A DNA stretch of 39,581 bases, taken from assembly GCA_902797845.1 (NCBI GenBank), contig CADBUJ010000006.1, positions 1 to 39,581 on the forward strand, given 5' to 3'. The notes below the pieces were generated by a model. The model was given only the letters and a program-made list of their open reading frames with translations, had not been told where the DNA came from and made no database searches. The position numbers were made by a program, and so were the translations under genes. Source of the stretch: an uncultured Eubacteriales bacterium (GTDB lineage: Bacteria; Bacillota; Clostridia; Lachnospirales; Lachnospiraceae). Of this stretch, positions 28,194 to 37,214 are shown one piece after another. Position 1 is the stretch's first letter. Each line of letters starts with the position of its first letter.

Positions 28194-28222
28194 ATTCTAA
28201 CACACGAAAATTGTACTGTAAA
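28194..28222 (-). promoter_or_regulatory. promoter of kinase B with a dyad over the -35
   Basis: Minus strand: TTTACA (28217-28222), 17-base spacer, TAGAAT (28194-28199). The dyad GTACT-6-AGTAC (28213-28228) overlaps the -35, and GTATT-TT-AATAC (28236-28247) lies just upstream. The rest of the 347-base gap to 28479 is AT-rich with no recognisable gene or RNA; a weak GATAAT near 28428 may serve the luxR-type gene. Confidence 0.55.
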
Positions 28223-28479
28223 GAGTACGCAAATAGTATTTTAATACCATTATTTTTGTTCGGAAAAGTATATGAAGTGCGCTTTTTCATGGGGTTCGAA
28301 AGAAGTAAAAAGGGGAATGCGGGTTAATATTAAGTATTTTTAAAAATCGTGTTTTTTATATGCCGGATATGAAAGAGAGATACAGTAGGAAAAGTAGTAA
28401 AAAAAATAACACCCCTATGGCATATTATGATAATATACATATAGCACTTTAAAGAATCTTAGTAACCGGAGAGTTGATT

Positions 28480-29262
28480 ATGAAGGTCGTTCCCAATAAC
28501 TGGTTTATCTACAACAGTATGATATTTAAACTGTATTCCATGGATGATCTTTACGAAATGAGAGAAAAGATCATGGAGCTTTTTAATACCATAGTTCCGT
28601 ATGATTCCGCCATATCATTTATCTCAAAAAACGGCAGGGATCTGGAAGACCCCATGATATACGGGTTCAGGAACGTGAGAGCAAAGAAAAAAAGCCAGAT
28701 CCTGGATATAACGGATTACAGGAGATGGTATTATATAGCAGCCAAAAATAAAGCCTTCAGGGTATCATATCTTTTTGATGACGGCATGCGTCTCCATGAT
28801 CAATACTATATGCAGGGGATACTGCCCAAGGAGTCCATGTATTCTCTTCATGCCTCCATGTCTTACAATAATATCTTCGTAGGCGGCATCTCCATTTACA
28901 GGAATGAGGACAAAGGCGATTTCACCGACGAGGAAGAGCTTTTTATGGACTGCCTTAAGTCCCATCTCGCCCTTAAGCTTTATAAGGAGTTTCATGGGAA
29001 GGATCTTACTGGTATCGGCAGCAAAAAGATAAATGTTAAATTTGAGGATATAATCAAGATAAAATATGATCTTACCAATCGTGAGACAGAAGTCCTTTTC
29101 CATATGACCAAGGGACTGGCCAATTCGGATATCAGTGACAAGCTTGTTATAAGCGAAAACACTTTAAAAAAATACATCACAAAGATCTATGCGAAAACAA
29201 AGGTTAAGAACAGAAGGGAACTTATAAACCTCATAGCAGGCGAAGAGGATATGGATATATGA
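28480..29262 (+). CDS. LuxR-family helix-turn-helix regulator
   Basis: Protein of 260 residues with a C-terminal LuxR/GerE HTH at about 196-255 (LTNRETEVLFHMTKGLANSD, then ISENTLKKYITKIYAKTKVK). The N-terminal 180 residues look like a small sensor domain (GAF-like by length and pattern) without a receiver-type phosphorylation site. The start is ATG at 28480 with GGAGAG 7 bases before it; TTG two codons upstream is rejected. The stop overlaps DUF1385 by 4 bases, so this regulator is translationally coupled to a housekeeping operon. Its target could be the divergent kinase B unit; that is inference only. Confidence 0.8.
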   Translation: MKVVPNNWFIYNSMIFKLYSMDDLYEMREKIMELFNTIVPYDSAISFISKNGRDLEDPMIYGFRNVRAKKKSQILDITDYRRWYYIAAKNKAFRVSYLFDDGMRLHDQYYMQGILPKESMYSLHASMSYNNIFVGGISIYRNEDKGDFTDEEELFMDCLKSHLALKLYKEFHGKDLTGIGSKKINVKFEDIIKIKYDLTNRETEVLFHMTKGLANSDISDKLVISENTLKKYITKIYAKTKVKNRRELINLIAGEEDMDI

Positions 29263-30170
29263 AATATGCTAATATCGGAGGTCAGGCCGTTATGGAGGGT
29301 ATCATGATGCGATATGAAGATACCTATTCCGTGGCAGTGCGCACCCCCGAACACAAGATAGAAAAAAAGGTGGAGAAGAGAGAAAGGCTCACAAAAAAGC
29401 TTAAGGTCTCCGGAATACCGATAGTAAGAGGGGTTGTTTCTTTTATAGATTCTCTGATTCTTGGAATGAAGACCATTACATGGTCTGCCGACTATCTTAA
29501 TGATGGCGGAGAAACAAAGGAAGAAAAGCCGGGAAAACTCCTGATGGGCTTTACTGTTTTTCTTTCAGTATTGCTTGCTGTGGGTATTTTCATAGCGCTT
29601 CCGCTGTTCTTGGCGCATCTCCTTTCCGGAGTGATCGAAAACAGGCTCCTGCTCTCGGTCTTGGAGGGACTTATAAGAGTAGGCATATTTCTTCTTTACA
29701 TCATACTCATATCAAATCTAAGCGATATAAAAAGAGTATTCCAGTATCACGGGGCAGAGCATAAGACCATAACATGCGTGGAGAAGGGACTTGAACTTAC
29801 TCCCGAAAATGCTGCAAGATGCACAAGATTTCACAGAAGATGCGGAACAAGCTTCCTGTTTCTTGTGGTCATCATATCCGTTGTGGCATTTATGTTTATA
29901 CAGGTAGATAATATCGCTCTTAAGATAATCATCCGTCTGCTCCTTATTCCCGTGCTTGCCGGACTTTCCTACGAGCTGATCCAATGGACCGGCAGACATG
30001 AGAATGTATGCACCATTATATTAAGCAGCCCGGGACTTCTGCTCCAGAGACTTACCACAAAGGAACCCGATATGGAAATGCTGGAGGTTGCCATAGAAGC
30101 CATAGAAGCAGTATATGATTGGAGAGGCTTCCAAAAGGAGGCGGGACTAGTAAAAAATGATGCTGTATGA
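29259..30170 (+). CDS. DUF1385 family membrane protein (YqhQ-like)
   Basis: Protein of 303 residues. The N-terminus YANIGGQAVMEGIMMR is the family hallmark. There are three to four transmembrane segments (about 95-120, 133-155, 205-240) and conserved YHGAEHKTITCVEKG and RFHRRCGTSFLF stretches with His/Cys that might bind metal. Known as YqhQ in B. subtilis; biochemical role unknown. The DUF1385-prmC-prfA order recurs in Firmicutes. It overlaps the regulator by 4 bases and prmC by 14. Confidence 0.9.
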   Translation: MKYANIGGQAVMEGIMMRYEDTYSVAVRTPEHKIEKKVEKRERLTKKLKVSGIPIVRGVVSFIDSLILGMKTITWSADYLNDGGETKEEKPGKLLMGFTVFLSVLLAVGIFIALPLFLAHLLSGVIENRLLLSVLEGLIRVGIFLLYIILISNLSDIKRVFQYHGAEHKTITCVEKGLELTPENAARCTRFHRRCGTSFLFLVVIISVVAFMFIQVDNIALKIIIRLLLIPVLAGLSYELIQWTGRHENVCTIILSSPGLLLQRLTTKEPDMEMLEVAIEAIEAVYDWRGFQKEAGLVKNDAV

Positions 30171-30993
30171 ACTGCTGAATGAGGGTAAGAGAAGGCTTTC
30201 CAAGGCACATGTCCCGGACCCCGGAACAGACAGCATTCTTCTTATGGAGCATGCTCTGAAAAAAGACAGAGCCTTTATATATTCGAATATGGATATGATC
30301 CCGGATAAGGCTTTTGAGACGGATTATATGGAGCTTATCGGAAGAAGAGAAAAAAGAGAACCGCTTCAGTATATAATCGGACATGTGGATTTTATGGGAT
30401 ATACCATAAATGTAGACAGAAGAGTACTTATACCCAGATTTGATACGGAATGGGTCGTAAACGGAGCCCTTGATCTTATTAAAGACGGATACAGTGTCCT
30501 TGATATGTGCACCGGGTCCGGCTGTATAATAATAGCTATTTTCGGTTCAAGAAGACTTAAGAGAGCCGTTGGTTCCGATATATCAAAGGATGCACTTGAT
30601 GTTGCAAAAGACAATGCATCGGCAAACGGGATAAATGACATCGAGTGGATAGAAAGCGACCTTTTTTCCCATATAACAGGAAAATTTGATCTTATAATCT
30701 CAAATCCGCCATATATTACCCGTAAGGAGATGGGAAATCTCCAGAAAGAGGTGGAGGAAGAGCCTTACGGAGCTCTTTTCGGAGGCACGGACGGGCTGGA
30801 TTATTACAGGAGGATAATAAAGGATGCCGGCGGCCATTTGAAAAAAAGCGGATATCTGGCACTTGAAACAGGCTCCTCACAAAGGGAGGATGTTTCATGC
30901 ATGTTAAGGGAAAACGGATTCGAGATCGTTTCTTATATAAACGATCTTGCCGGGCTTGACAGAGGCATAATAGGAAGATTATCGGAGGAATAA
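30157..30993 (+). CDS. prmC: release factor glutamine methyltransferase
   Basis: N5-methylates the glutamine of the GGQ motif in release factors using S-adenosylmethionine. The protein has 278 residues. The N-terminal helical domain is followed by the Rossmann MTase core: LDMCTGSGCIIIA (AdoMet loop), D141 in GSDIS, and the catalytic NPPY at 183-186. The usual LIPRPETE appears as LIPRFDTE. ATG at 30157 is followed by a second ATG; AGGAGG lies upstream but rather far, and overlap with DUF1385 suggests coupling. Directly upstream of its substrate gene prfA. Confidence 0.95.
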   Translation: MMLYELLNEGKRRLSKAHVPDPGTDSILLMEHALKKDRAFIYSNMDMIPDKAFETDYMELIGRREKREPLQYIIGHVDFMGYTINVDRRVLIPRFDTEWVVNGALDLIKDGYSVLDMCTGSGCIIIAIFGSRRLKRAVGSDISKDALDVAKDNASANGINDIEWIESDLFSHITGKFDLIISNPPYITRKEMGNLQKEVEEEPYGALFGGTDGLDYYRRIIKDAGGHLKKSGYLALETGSSQREDVSCMLRENGFEIVSYINDLAGLDRGIIGRLSEE

Positions 30994-30998
30994 GATAA

Positions 30999-32069
30999 AT
31001 GTTTGAAAAACTTGATGATGTCCTGATCAGATTCGATCAGATAGCCGAAGAGCTGAACGATCCGGATATAGCAAAAGATCAGGACAGATACAGAAAGCTG
31101 ATGAAGGAACAGAACGATATGCTTCCTTTAAGGGATAAATATCTGGAATATAAATCGATCATCAGAGGCATTGATGAGAGCATGGATATCATCGAGCAGG
31201 AAAATGACAGCGACCTTAAGGAACTGGCCAAAGAGGAGCTGGAAGATCTTAAGGAAAAGAAGGAAGAGGCAGAGGAGGCCATTAAGATACTTCTTATCCC
31301 CAAGGACCCCATGGATGACAAGAATGTAGTCGTTGAGATCAGGGGAGGTGCTGGAGGAGACGAGGCAGCTCTTTTTGCCGCAGATCTTTACAGGATGTAT
31401 TTAAAATATGCCGAAAAATACAGATGGAAAGTTTCCACCACAAGTGCATCCGAGAACGGTCTTGGAGGCTTCAAGGAAGTTGTTTTTATGATAGGCGGAA
31501 ACGGAGTATATTCCAGACTTAAATACGAAAGCGGAGTGCACAGGGTACAGAGGGTGCCTGAAACGGAATCCGGAGGAAGGATCCATACATCTACAGCCAC
31601 TGTTGCTATAATGCCGGAAGCTGAGGATGTTGATGTGCAGCTGGATATGAATGACATAAGGATCGATGTCTTCAGGGCTTCAGGGAACGGCGGCCAATGC
31701 GTAAATACTACGGATTCGGCTGTGCGTATAACCCATATACCCACGGGTATAGTTGTTTCCTGTCAGGATGAAAAGTCTCAGATCAAAAATAAGGATAAGG
31801 GCCTTAGGGTCCTTCGGGCAAGGCTTCTTGACCTGGAAAGAGAAAAGAAGCATAAGGAAGAGGCAGACCTTCGTTTAAGTCAGGTAGGTACAGGAGACAG
31901 ATCGGAAAAGATAAGGACATACAATTTCCCTCAGGGAAGATGTACGGATCACAGAATAAAATATACGTCATACAGACTGCTTGATATCATGAACGGAGAT
32001 CTGGACGATGTGATAGACAAGCTCATAACTGCTGATCAGGCAGAAAAACTTTCGAAAATAACAGATTAA
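30999..32069 (+). CDS. prfA: peptide chain release factor 1
   Basis: Recognises UAA and UAG and triggers peptide release. The protein has 356 residues. The RF1 codon-recognition motif PxT is PET (187-189) within [14 protein letters not shown], and GGQ is at 231-233 in [16 protein letters not shown]. The N-terminal helical domain 1 is highly charged. It starts 5 bases after prmC, which modifies its GGQ. Followed closely by an unrelated secreted protein gene. Confidence 0.97.
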   Translation: MFEKLDDVLIRFDQIAEELNDPDIAKDQDRYRKLMKEQNDMLPLRDKYLEYKSIIRGIDESMDIIEQENDSDLKELAKEELEDLKEKKEEAEEAIKILLIPKDPMDDKNVVVEIRGGAGGDEAALFAADLYRMYLKYAEKYRWKVSTTSASENGLGGFKEVVFMIGGNGVYSRLKYESGVHRVQRVPETESGGRIHTSTATVAIMPEAEDVDVQLDMNDIRIDVFRASGNGGQCVNTTDSAVRITHIPTGIVVSCQDEKSQIKNKDKGLRVLRARLLDLEREKKHKEEADLRLSQVGTGDRSEKIRTYNFPQGRCTDHRIKYTSYRLLDIMNGDLDDVIDKLITADQAEKLSKITD

Positions 32070-32097
32070 AAATGGATCATAAAGGGAGGGGATGAAC

Positions 32098-32898
32098 ATG
32101 AAAAAGAAAACAGTTGTCCTCTTCCTTTTCTTTACCTTTCTGCCCTTTTTTCTGACGAATCCGTATATAAGGTCCAGAATAGTGATGACTGTATATTCCC
32201 GTATTATGGAGAGGGACAGCCTTAACGGAGAAGGTATAAAAATCAGCCTGAAAAACGGATTTGAACAGGATGACGGTTGGTATCCAAAGGTCCTTACATT
32301 TAATGATGATGAGGGCTTTTCCCGGTTTTTGGGAGAGGATGCCAGGCTTACGGTGCTTTATAATTTTCCGGCATTTGATAATAGAGGGATAAGATCGGAT
32401 CTTTTCGATGAGAAAAGCCCCTATTATTCTTCCTTTTACGGAGCTTATCTGGTAAGAACAAAAGATCCCTTCGGTCTAAAGGATGGGAAGATGGACCCGA
32501 TGGATGTAATAAAAGTGCCTGAGTATGATCTTTTCAGGCTGGTATTAAGGGATTTCGGCATTAAAAGAGAGGACGAGGTATTTTCTTTTAGTCTTAAGGA
32601 TATAATAGGGGATCAAAGTATCTCGGGTATTTCGGGATGGACAAGGATGGAAGGCACACTTACGGTCAACGGCTGCGCGCACAAGAGATCCTCGGCCCTT
32701 TCCTATCTGCAGTACGGACTGCCTGACAGAGAGTGCAGCAGCCCATTTGAACCTGCGGACTTAAGTGGTATAATTTACGGGCGGTATTTCAGTGAGGCGG
32801 ATGTCTCTGTTTTTCTGTATGCCATCACTAACGGTGAAGAGCTTCTGAACAGATGTGATAAGGAACTGCTCAGAGAGGCACATATAGATTTTGACTGA
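32098..32898 (+). CDS. hypothetical secreted or membrane-anchored protein
   Basis: Protein of 266 residues, not recognised. A start at 32098 is preferred over the in-frame ATG at 32092 because AAAGGGAGGGG ends at 32091. KKKTVVLFLFFTFLPFFL is a signal peptide or N-terminal anchor without a lipobox cysteine. The remainder is an extracytoplasmic domain with many Asp, Phe and Tyr residues and four cysteines (in NGCAHK, REC and NRCDK), no repeats and no catalytic motif that I can name. It lies between prfA and an aminotransferase in a co-directional run, which gives no functional hint. Confidence 0.75.
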   Translation: MKKKTVVLFLFFTFLPFFLTNPYIRSRIVMTVYSRIMERDSLNGEGIKISLKNGFEQDDGWYPKVLTFNDDEGFSRFLGEDARLTVLYNFPAFDNRGIRSDLFDEKSPYYSSFYGAYLVRTKDPFGLKDGKMDPMDVIKVPEYDLFRLVLRDFGIKREDEVFSFSLKDIIGDQSISGISGWTRMEGTLTVNGCAHKRSSALSYLQYGLPDRECSSPFEPADLSGIIYGRYFSEADVSVFLYAITNGEELLNRCDKELLREAHIDFD

Positions 32899-32915
32899 AA
32901 GGAGCATTTTTTAGG

Positions 32916-34112
32916 ATGATATCTTCTTACACAAAGGAACTGGTTGAAAAAAGTTCAGAGATTAGAAAGATGTTCGAGGAAGGAAAGAAACTTGCAGAGA
33001 AGATCGGCAAGGAGAATGTATTCGATTTTTCTCTGGGGAATCCTTCTGTTGCGCCTCCTGCAAAGGTGGGGGAGGCCATCAAAGATATAATAGATAAAGA
33101 GGCTCCCGGCTTTGTACACGGGTATATGGCCAATGCAGGTCATCCTCAGGTAAGGGAAGCTATTGCAGATGATCTGAATAAGAGATTCGGTACGGATTTT
33201 GATGGGACTGACCTTATTATGACGGTGGGAGCAGCTGGAGGTCTTAACATCATGATGAGGACTCTCCTTGATCCCGGTGATGAGGTGATAGTATTTGCTC
33301 CCTTCTTTGGAGAATACAGGAATTATATAAGAAACTTCGGCGGAAATATCGTGGTTGTGCCTGCTGATTTTGAAGATCTTAAGCTGAATCTGAAAGCCCT
33401 GCCTGATCTTATATCCGAAAAAACAAAAGCCGTTATAATCAATAATCCCAATAATCCCAGCGGCGTAGTATACGGAGAAGAGGAGATAAAGGAGCTCGGA
33501 AGCATTCTTTCTTCTGCTGAAGAGAGGATAGGTCATCCTATATATGTTATATCCGACGAGCCCTACAGAGAGCTTGTATATGACGGGGTAACAGTGCCCT
33601 TCGTTACAAAATGCATTAAGAATTCCATCGTTGCATATTCATATTCCAAATCCCTTTCCCTTCCGGGAGAGAGGATAGGCTATGTGGCCATACCGAAGCA
33701 GATCGATGATCATGATGCAGTTAGAGACGGTGCCATAGCAGCAAACAGAGTGCTGGGCTTTGTAAACGCTCCTTCACTTATGCAGCTGGCCATACAGGAA
33801 TGTATAGGAGAAAAAACGGATGTGGAGGCCTATGACAGAAACAGGAAGTTATTATATAACGGACTGGTTGATATAGGTTTCGAATGCATCAAGCCTCAGG
33901 GCGCATTTTATATCCTTCTTAAATCCCCGGATAAAGATGAAAAGGTATTTACGGAAACAGCAAAGAACCACGGTATACTTACTGTTGCAGGAACATCCTT
34001 CGGCTGCCCCGGATTTGTAAGGATAGCATATTGTGTTTCAGAGGACACCATAAGAAGAGCCCTTCCCGGTTTTAAGGAAGTGGCCCTGGAATTGGGAGTA
34101 AAAAAAGACTGA
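32916..34112 (+). CDS. PLP-dependent class I/II aminotransferase
   Basis: Fold-type I aminotransferase of 398 residues. The PLP-binding lysine is K245 in SYSKSLSLPGERIGY, with the phosphate-binding Arg 8 residues later. NNPNNPSGVVY (176-186) and SDEPYRELVYDG carry the conserved Asn and Asp/Tyr cofactor contacts. FSLGNPSVAPP at the N-terminus is typical of the AspC/AlaT-like subgroup. The amino acid handled cannot be decided; aspartate, alanine or aromatic are all possible. RBS AAGGAG lies 12 bases upstream. Helicase gene follows after 4 bases. Confidence 0.9.
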   Translation: MISSYTKELVEKSSEIRKMFEEGKKLAEKIGKENVFDFSLGNPSVAPPAKVGEAIKDIIDKEAPGFVHGYMANAGHPQVREAIADDLNKRFGTDFDGTDLIMTVGAAGGLNIMMRTLLDPGDEVIVFAPFFGEYRNYIRNFGGNIVVVPADFEDLKLNLKALPDLISEKTKAVIINNPNNPSGVVYGEEEIKELGSILSSAEERIGHPIYVISDEPYRELVYDGVTVPFVTKCIKNSIVAYSYSKSLSLPGERIGYVAIPKQIDDHDAVRDGAIAANRVLGFVNAPSLMQLAIQECIGEKTDVEAYDRNRKLLYNGLVDIGFECIKPQGAFYILLKSPDKDEKVFTETAKNHGILTVAGTSFGCPGFVRIAYCVSEDTIRRALPGFKEVALELGVKKD

Positions 34113-34116
34113 CCTG

Positions 34117-36495
34117 ATGAAAAAGATCTCTGTCAGAAAACTCGTGGAATTTATATTAAGGCATGGTGATGTGGAAAGCGGCAAAGGTGCCGTTATGGAC
34201 GCAAAGGCCATGGAAAAGGGCGCCCAGGCCCATAGGAAGCTCCAAAGAGAAGGAGGAGCTTTTTATGCGGCAGAGGTGCCTCTTAAGTATATATATAAAA
34301 CCGATTCCGGGATGGAGATACAGGTGGAGGGCCGGGCAGACGGAATAATAACCCTGGAGGATGAAAAGGATAACGGGGATAAGGCTGCAAGCTATATCAT
34401 AGACGAGATAAAAGGCACATATGCAAATGTGCTCAATATTGAAGAACCTGATCCTCTTCATTTGGCTCAGGCATACTGCTATGCATTTATATGGTCAACG
34501 GAGCATGAGCTTGAGGAGATCACCGTAAGGATAACCTATATAAACCTTGAAGAGCATGACACAAAGAGATTTAATCAGATTAAGACTCTTAAATGGCTTC
34601 AGGACTGGTTCGGGAATCTTATGGAGGAATACGGAAAGTGGCTCAAGTGGCAGGAGGAATGGAAGACAAGCAGAAATGATTCTATTTCTCTTCTGGAATT
34701 CCCGTATGATTACAGGAAGGGACAGAGAAAATTCGTCGCAGCCGTATATCATGCCGTTAAAGAGGGGAAAAAGCTCTTTGCCCAGGCGCCTACTGGAACG
34801 GGTAAGACCATAGCCACCATATTCCCGTCAATAAAAGCCATGGGAGAGGACATGGCGGAAAAGATCTTTTATCTTACAGCAAAAAATCTTACGGCGACCG
34901 TTGCGGTAAAGACTCTTGAAGATCTTCGAAGAAATGGTCTTTGCCTTAAAAGCATAAGCTTAACATCGAAGGAAAAGATATGCTTCCTTGACAAGCCCGA
35001 GTGTTCTCCCCTTATCTGCCCATATGCAAAGGGTCATTATGACAGGATAAACGAGGCGCTCTTTACCTTGATAAACAAAGAGGAAGTCATTGATAAGGAT
35101 GTTTTGCAGGTTTATGCGGAAGAATTCAAGGTATGCCCTTTTGAGCTTCAGCTGGATGCTTCCGAATGGCTGGATCTTGTAATAGGCGATTATAATTATT
35201 TATTCGACCCCAATGTTTCCCTGAAAAGGTTCTTTTCCGAATCAAAAAAAGATTATATCTTTCTTGTGGATGAGGCTCATAATCTGGTGGACAGAGGAAG
35301 GAACATGTACAGCAGGAGCATCATCCAGTCCCATTACCGGGAGCTTAAAAAGCTTTTATCGATAATAAGTCCCGAAACAGCAAGGATACTTAATGCCGTT
35401 AATAAGGAGTTCCTTTCCCTCAAGAGCACGGATGGCATAAAGATACTACCGGGCACCGGAGGGCTTCAGATACTTTTTCTCCGACTCCTTCCGAAACTTG
35501 ATGAATTGTTAAAAACAGAAGGTCCGGGAGAGAGACGGGATAAGATAATGGAAGTGTACTTCGAAAGCTGGAACTTCCTAAACGCCATGGAAGTTATGGA
35601 TGAAAGGTATATGGTTTACACGGAACCTATCGGCACAAGAGATAACAAGATAAAGATACTCTGCGTTGATCCTTCGGGGGATCTGTCAGACAGGACGGAT
35701 ATCGGAAGATCGGGTATTTTCTTTTCAGCCACCCTTCTGCCTGTGGATTATTATAAAAAGCTTTTAAGCTCGTCTGCTGAAAAGGACCTTGATATGTATG
35801 TGGATTCACCTTTTTCAGCCGATAACAGATGTATACTTGTGGCAGATGATGTATCAAGCAGATATTCCAAAAGGAACAACAGCGAATACCGCAGGATAGC
35901 GGCCTATATCAACAGCATAATAAGAGCCAGGACAGGTAATTATATGGCATTCTTCCCCTCCTATGCCTTTATGCAGAATGTATTTGACATATTTACGGAA
36001 GAATATTCCTCTTTGGCAGGATCCGGCATAAATGTTATCATCCAGGATAACAATATGACGGAAGAGGACAGACGAGTATTTCTTTCCAATTTTAAAGAGG
36101 GGTCTTATGATGCCACTCTCGGATTCTGCGTCCTCGGAGGAGTTTTTTCCGAAGGTATAGATCTTCTGGGGGACAGGCTTATAGGAGTTATGATAGTGGG
36201 TACGGGCATACCTCAGATAAGTACGGAAACAGACCTTATAAGAGACTGGTTTGACAAGGAGAATGTCTCAGGCTTTGACTACGCCTATAAAATACCGGGC
36301 ATGAACAAGGTGCTGCAGGCCGGGGGAAGGGTAATAAGAACGGCAGAGGACAAAGGCATAATAGCTCTTCTGGATGAGAGATTTCTCGGCAGCGATTACA
36401 AAAGCCTTTTTCCAAGGGAATGGACGGAAAGGATAAGGGTCTCGGGAGACACTGTAAAGGAGAAGTCGGAGGATTTTTGGAATAAGGAGAGATAG
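34117..36495 (+). CDS. XPD/DinG-type helicase fused to a Cas4/RecB-like nuclease domain
   Basis: Protein of 792 residues. Residues 1-180 form a PD-(D/E)XK nuclease: D75 in GRADGI, E97 and K99 in IDEIKG, and Q118/Y120 in HLAQAYCY. An XPD/DinG-family superfamily 2 helicase follows: Walker A APTGTGKT (224-231), four cysteines (C289, C296, C301, C340) placed as in the XPD Fe-S domain, DEAH (385-388), and C-terminal motifs including FSATLLP, GVFSEGIDLLGDRLIGV and QAGGRVIRTAEDKG. Likely a 5'-3' DNA helicase-nuclease in repair or R-loop processing. No strong RBS, so coupling to the aminotransferase gene is likely. pyrR starts 1 base after its stop. Confidence 0.9.
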   Translation: MKKISVRKLVEFILRHGDVESGKGAVMDAKAMEKGAQAHRKLQREGGAFYAAEVPLKYIYKTDSGMEIQVEGRADGIITLEDEKDNGDKAASYIIDEIKGTYANVLNIEEPDPLHLAQAYCYAFIWSTEHELEEITVRITYINLEEHDTKRFNQIKTLKWLQDWFGNLMEEYGKWLKWQEEWKTSRNDSISLLEFPYDYRKGQRKFVAAVYHAVKEGKKLFAQAPTGTGKTIATIFPSIKAMGEDMAEKIFYLTAKNLTATVAVKTLEDLRRNGLCLKSISLTSKEKICFLDKPECSPLICPYAKGHYDRINEALFTLINKEEVIDKDVLQVYAEEFKVCPFELQLDASEWLDLVIGDYNYLFDPNVSLKRFFSESKKDYIFLVDEAHNLVDRGRNMYSRSIIQSHYRELKKLLSIISPETARILNAVNKEFLSLKSTDGIKILPGTGGLQILFLRLLPKLDELLKTEGPGERRDKIMEVYFESWNFLNAMEVMDERYMVYTEPIGTRDNKIKILCVDPSGDLSDRTDIGRSGIFFSATLLPVDYYKKLLSSSAEKDLDMYVDSPFSADNRCILVADDVSSRYSKRNNSEYRRIAAYINSIIRARTGNYMAFFPSYAFMQNVFDIFTEEYSSLAGSGINVIIQDNNMTEEDRRVFLSNFKEGSYDATLGFCVLGGVFSEGIDLLGDRLIGVMIVGTGIPQISTETDLIRDWFDKENVSGFDYAYKIPGMNKVLQAGGRVIRTAEDKGIIALLDERFLGSDYKSLFPREWTERIRVSGDTVKEKSEDFWNKER

Positions 36496-36496
36496 A

Positions 36497-37036
36497 TTGA
36501 AGGACGGAACAAGGGTAATGGACGGCACCGGGGTAAGCAGGGCCCTTGCCAGGATAACCCATGAGATTATCGAAAGGAATAACGGCGTTGACGATATTTG
36601 CCTTTTAGGCATAAAAAGGCGTGGCATCAGCCTTGCCGAAGCCCTTGCTTCAAACATCAAAAAGTTTGAAGGTAAAGAGGTACCCTTAGGGACCATAGAT
36701 ATTACAAGGCACAGGGATGATATATCAAAGACAGCCAAGGAAGAGCTTAAGGACGGATGCCATATCCCCTTCGACATCACAGGAAAAACTGTGGTGATGG
36801 TTGATGATGTTCTTTTTACGGGGAGAACTGCCAGAGCGGCAATGGAGGCGGTATTTGCCTATGGAAGACCCAGGAAGATCCAGTTTGCAGTCCTGGTGGA
36901 CAGGGGGCACAGAGAGCTTCCTATAAGAGCTGATTATGTAGGCAAGAATATGCCCACATCCCTCAACGAAATGGTCAAGGTAAAGGTAGATGCCTTTGAC
37001 CGCGAGACAGGAGTATATATAGGGACAAAAGAATAG
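36497..37036 (+). CDS. pyrR: PyrR, pyr mRNA-binding attenuation regulator / uracil phosphoribosyltransferase
   Basis: UMP-dependent RNA-binding protein that promotes termination in pyrimidine leaders and also has UPRTase activity. The protein has 179 residues. The PRPP loop is VVMVDDVLFTGRTARAA, and VDRGHRELPIRADYVGKNMPTS is a PyrR signature. The N-terminus RALARITHEIIERN aligns with B. subtilis PyrR only if the TTG at 36497 is used; AAGGAGAG lies 5 bases before it. An ATG 7 codons later lacks an RBS. It is the last gene of the long run from 28480 and lies next to a PyrR-type leader, so it may also regulate what follows. Confidence 0.94.
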   Translation: MKDGTRVMDGTGVSRALARITHEIIERNNGVDDICLLGIKRRGISLAEALASNIKKFEGKEVPLGTIDITRHRDDISKTAKEELKDGCHIPFDITGKTVVMVDDVLFTGRTARAAMEAVFAYGRPRKIQFAVLVDRGHRELPIRADYVGKNMPTSLNEMVKVKVDAFDRETGVYIGTKE

Positions 37037-37040
37037 GATT

Positions 37041-37062
37041 ATATAAAAAACATTTTTTATAT
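37041..37062. promoter_or_regulatory. AT-only perfect palindrome before the purE leader promoter
   Basis: ATATAAAAAA and TTTTTTATAT are separated by CA. It lies 4 bases after the pyrR stop and 4 bases before the -35. It could be a weak pyrR terminator or an operator. Confidence 0.4.
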
Positions 37063-37066
37063 CACA

Positions 37067-37095
37067 TTGAAATAAAAGATTTACGATGATATAAT
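37067..37095 (+). promoter_or_regulatory. promoter of the purE leader transcript
   Basis: TTGAAA (37067-37072), 17-base spacer, TATAAT (37090-37095). The start is expected near 37102, giving a leader of about 318 bases before purE. No second promoter fits between the last terminator and purE. Confidence 0.75.
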
Positions 37096-37103
37096 CTTTA
37101 CAG

Positions 37104-37200
37104 ATCTTTAAGGCGATACAGAGATATCGGCAAGGCACAGGACTTCCGTTTTCGGAGGTCGGGTTTTATTTTACACTCTGCCTTAGGACAGAGTTTTTTT
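37104..37200 (+). promoter_or_regulatory. PyrR-binding attenuator (anti-antiterminator, antiterminator, terminator)
   Basis: PyrR-type binding loop: CTTTAA, then CGATA-CAGAGA-TATCG (37114-37129), then AAGG closing a lower stem, as in B. subtilis pyr leaders (CAGAGA loop, CTTT/AAGG base). AAGGCA (37132-37137) can instead pair with TGCCTT (37179-37184), enclosing the hairpin at 37141-37160. That pairing disrupts the terminator ACTCTG-CCTTAGGA-CAGAGT plus T7 (37175-37200). PyrR bound to the first loop would block the antiterminator and favour termination. Conservation of the loop is clear; that PyrR controls it is inferred from the loop and the adjacent pyrR. Confidence 0.75.
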
Positions 37201-37214
37201 ATTCGGAGAGAATA

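Noticed and set aside
34117..34660. Cas4-like domain as a sign of a CRISPR-Cas locus
   Set aside because: No repeat array or other cas genes in the window; the domain is fused to a helicase in a housekeeping run.
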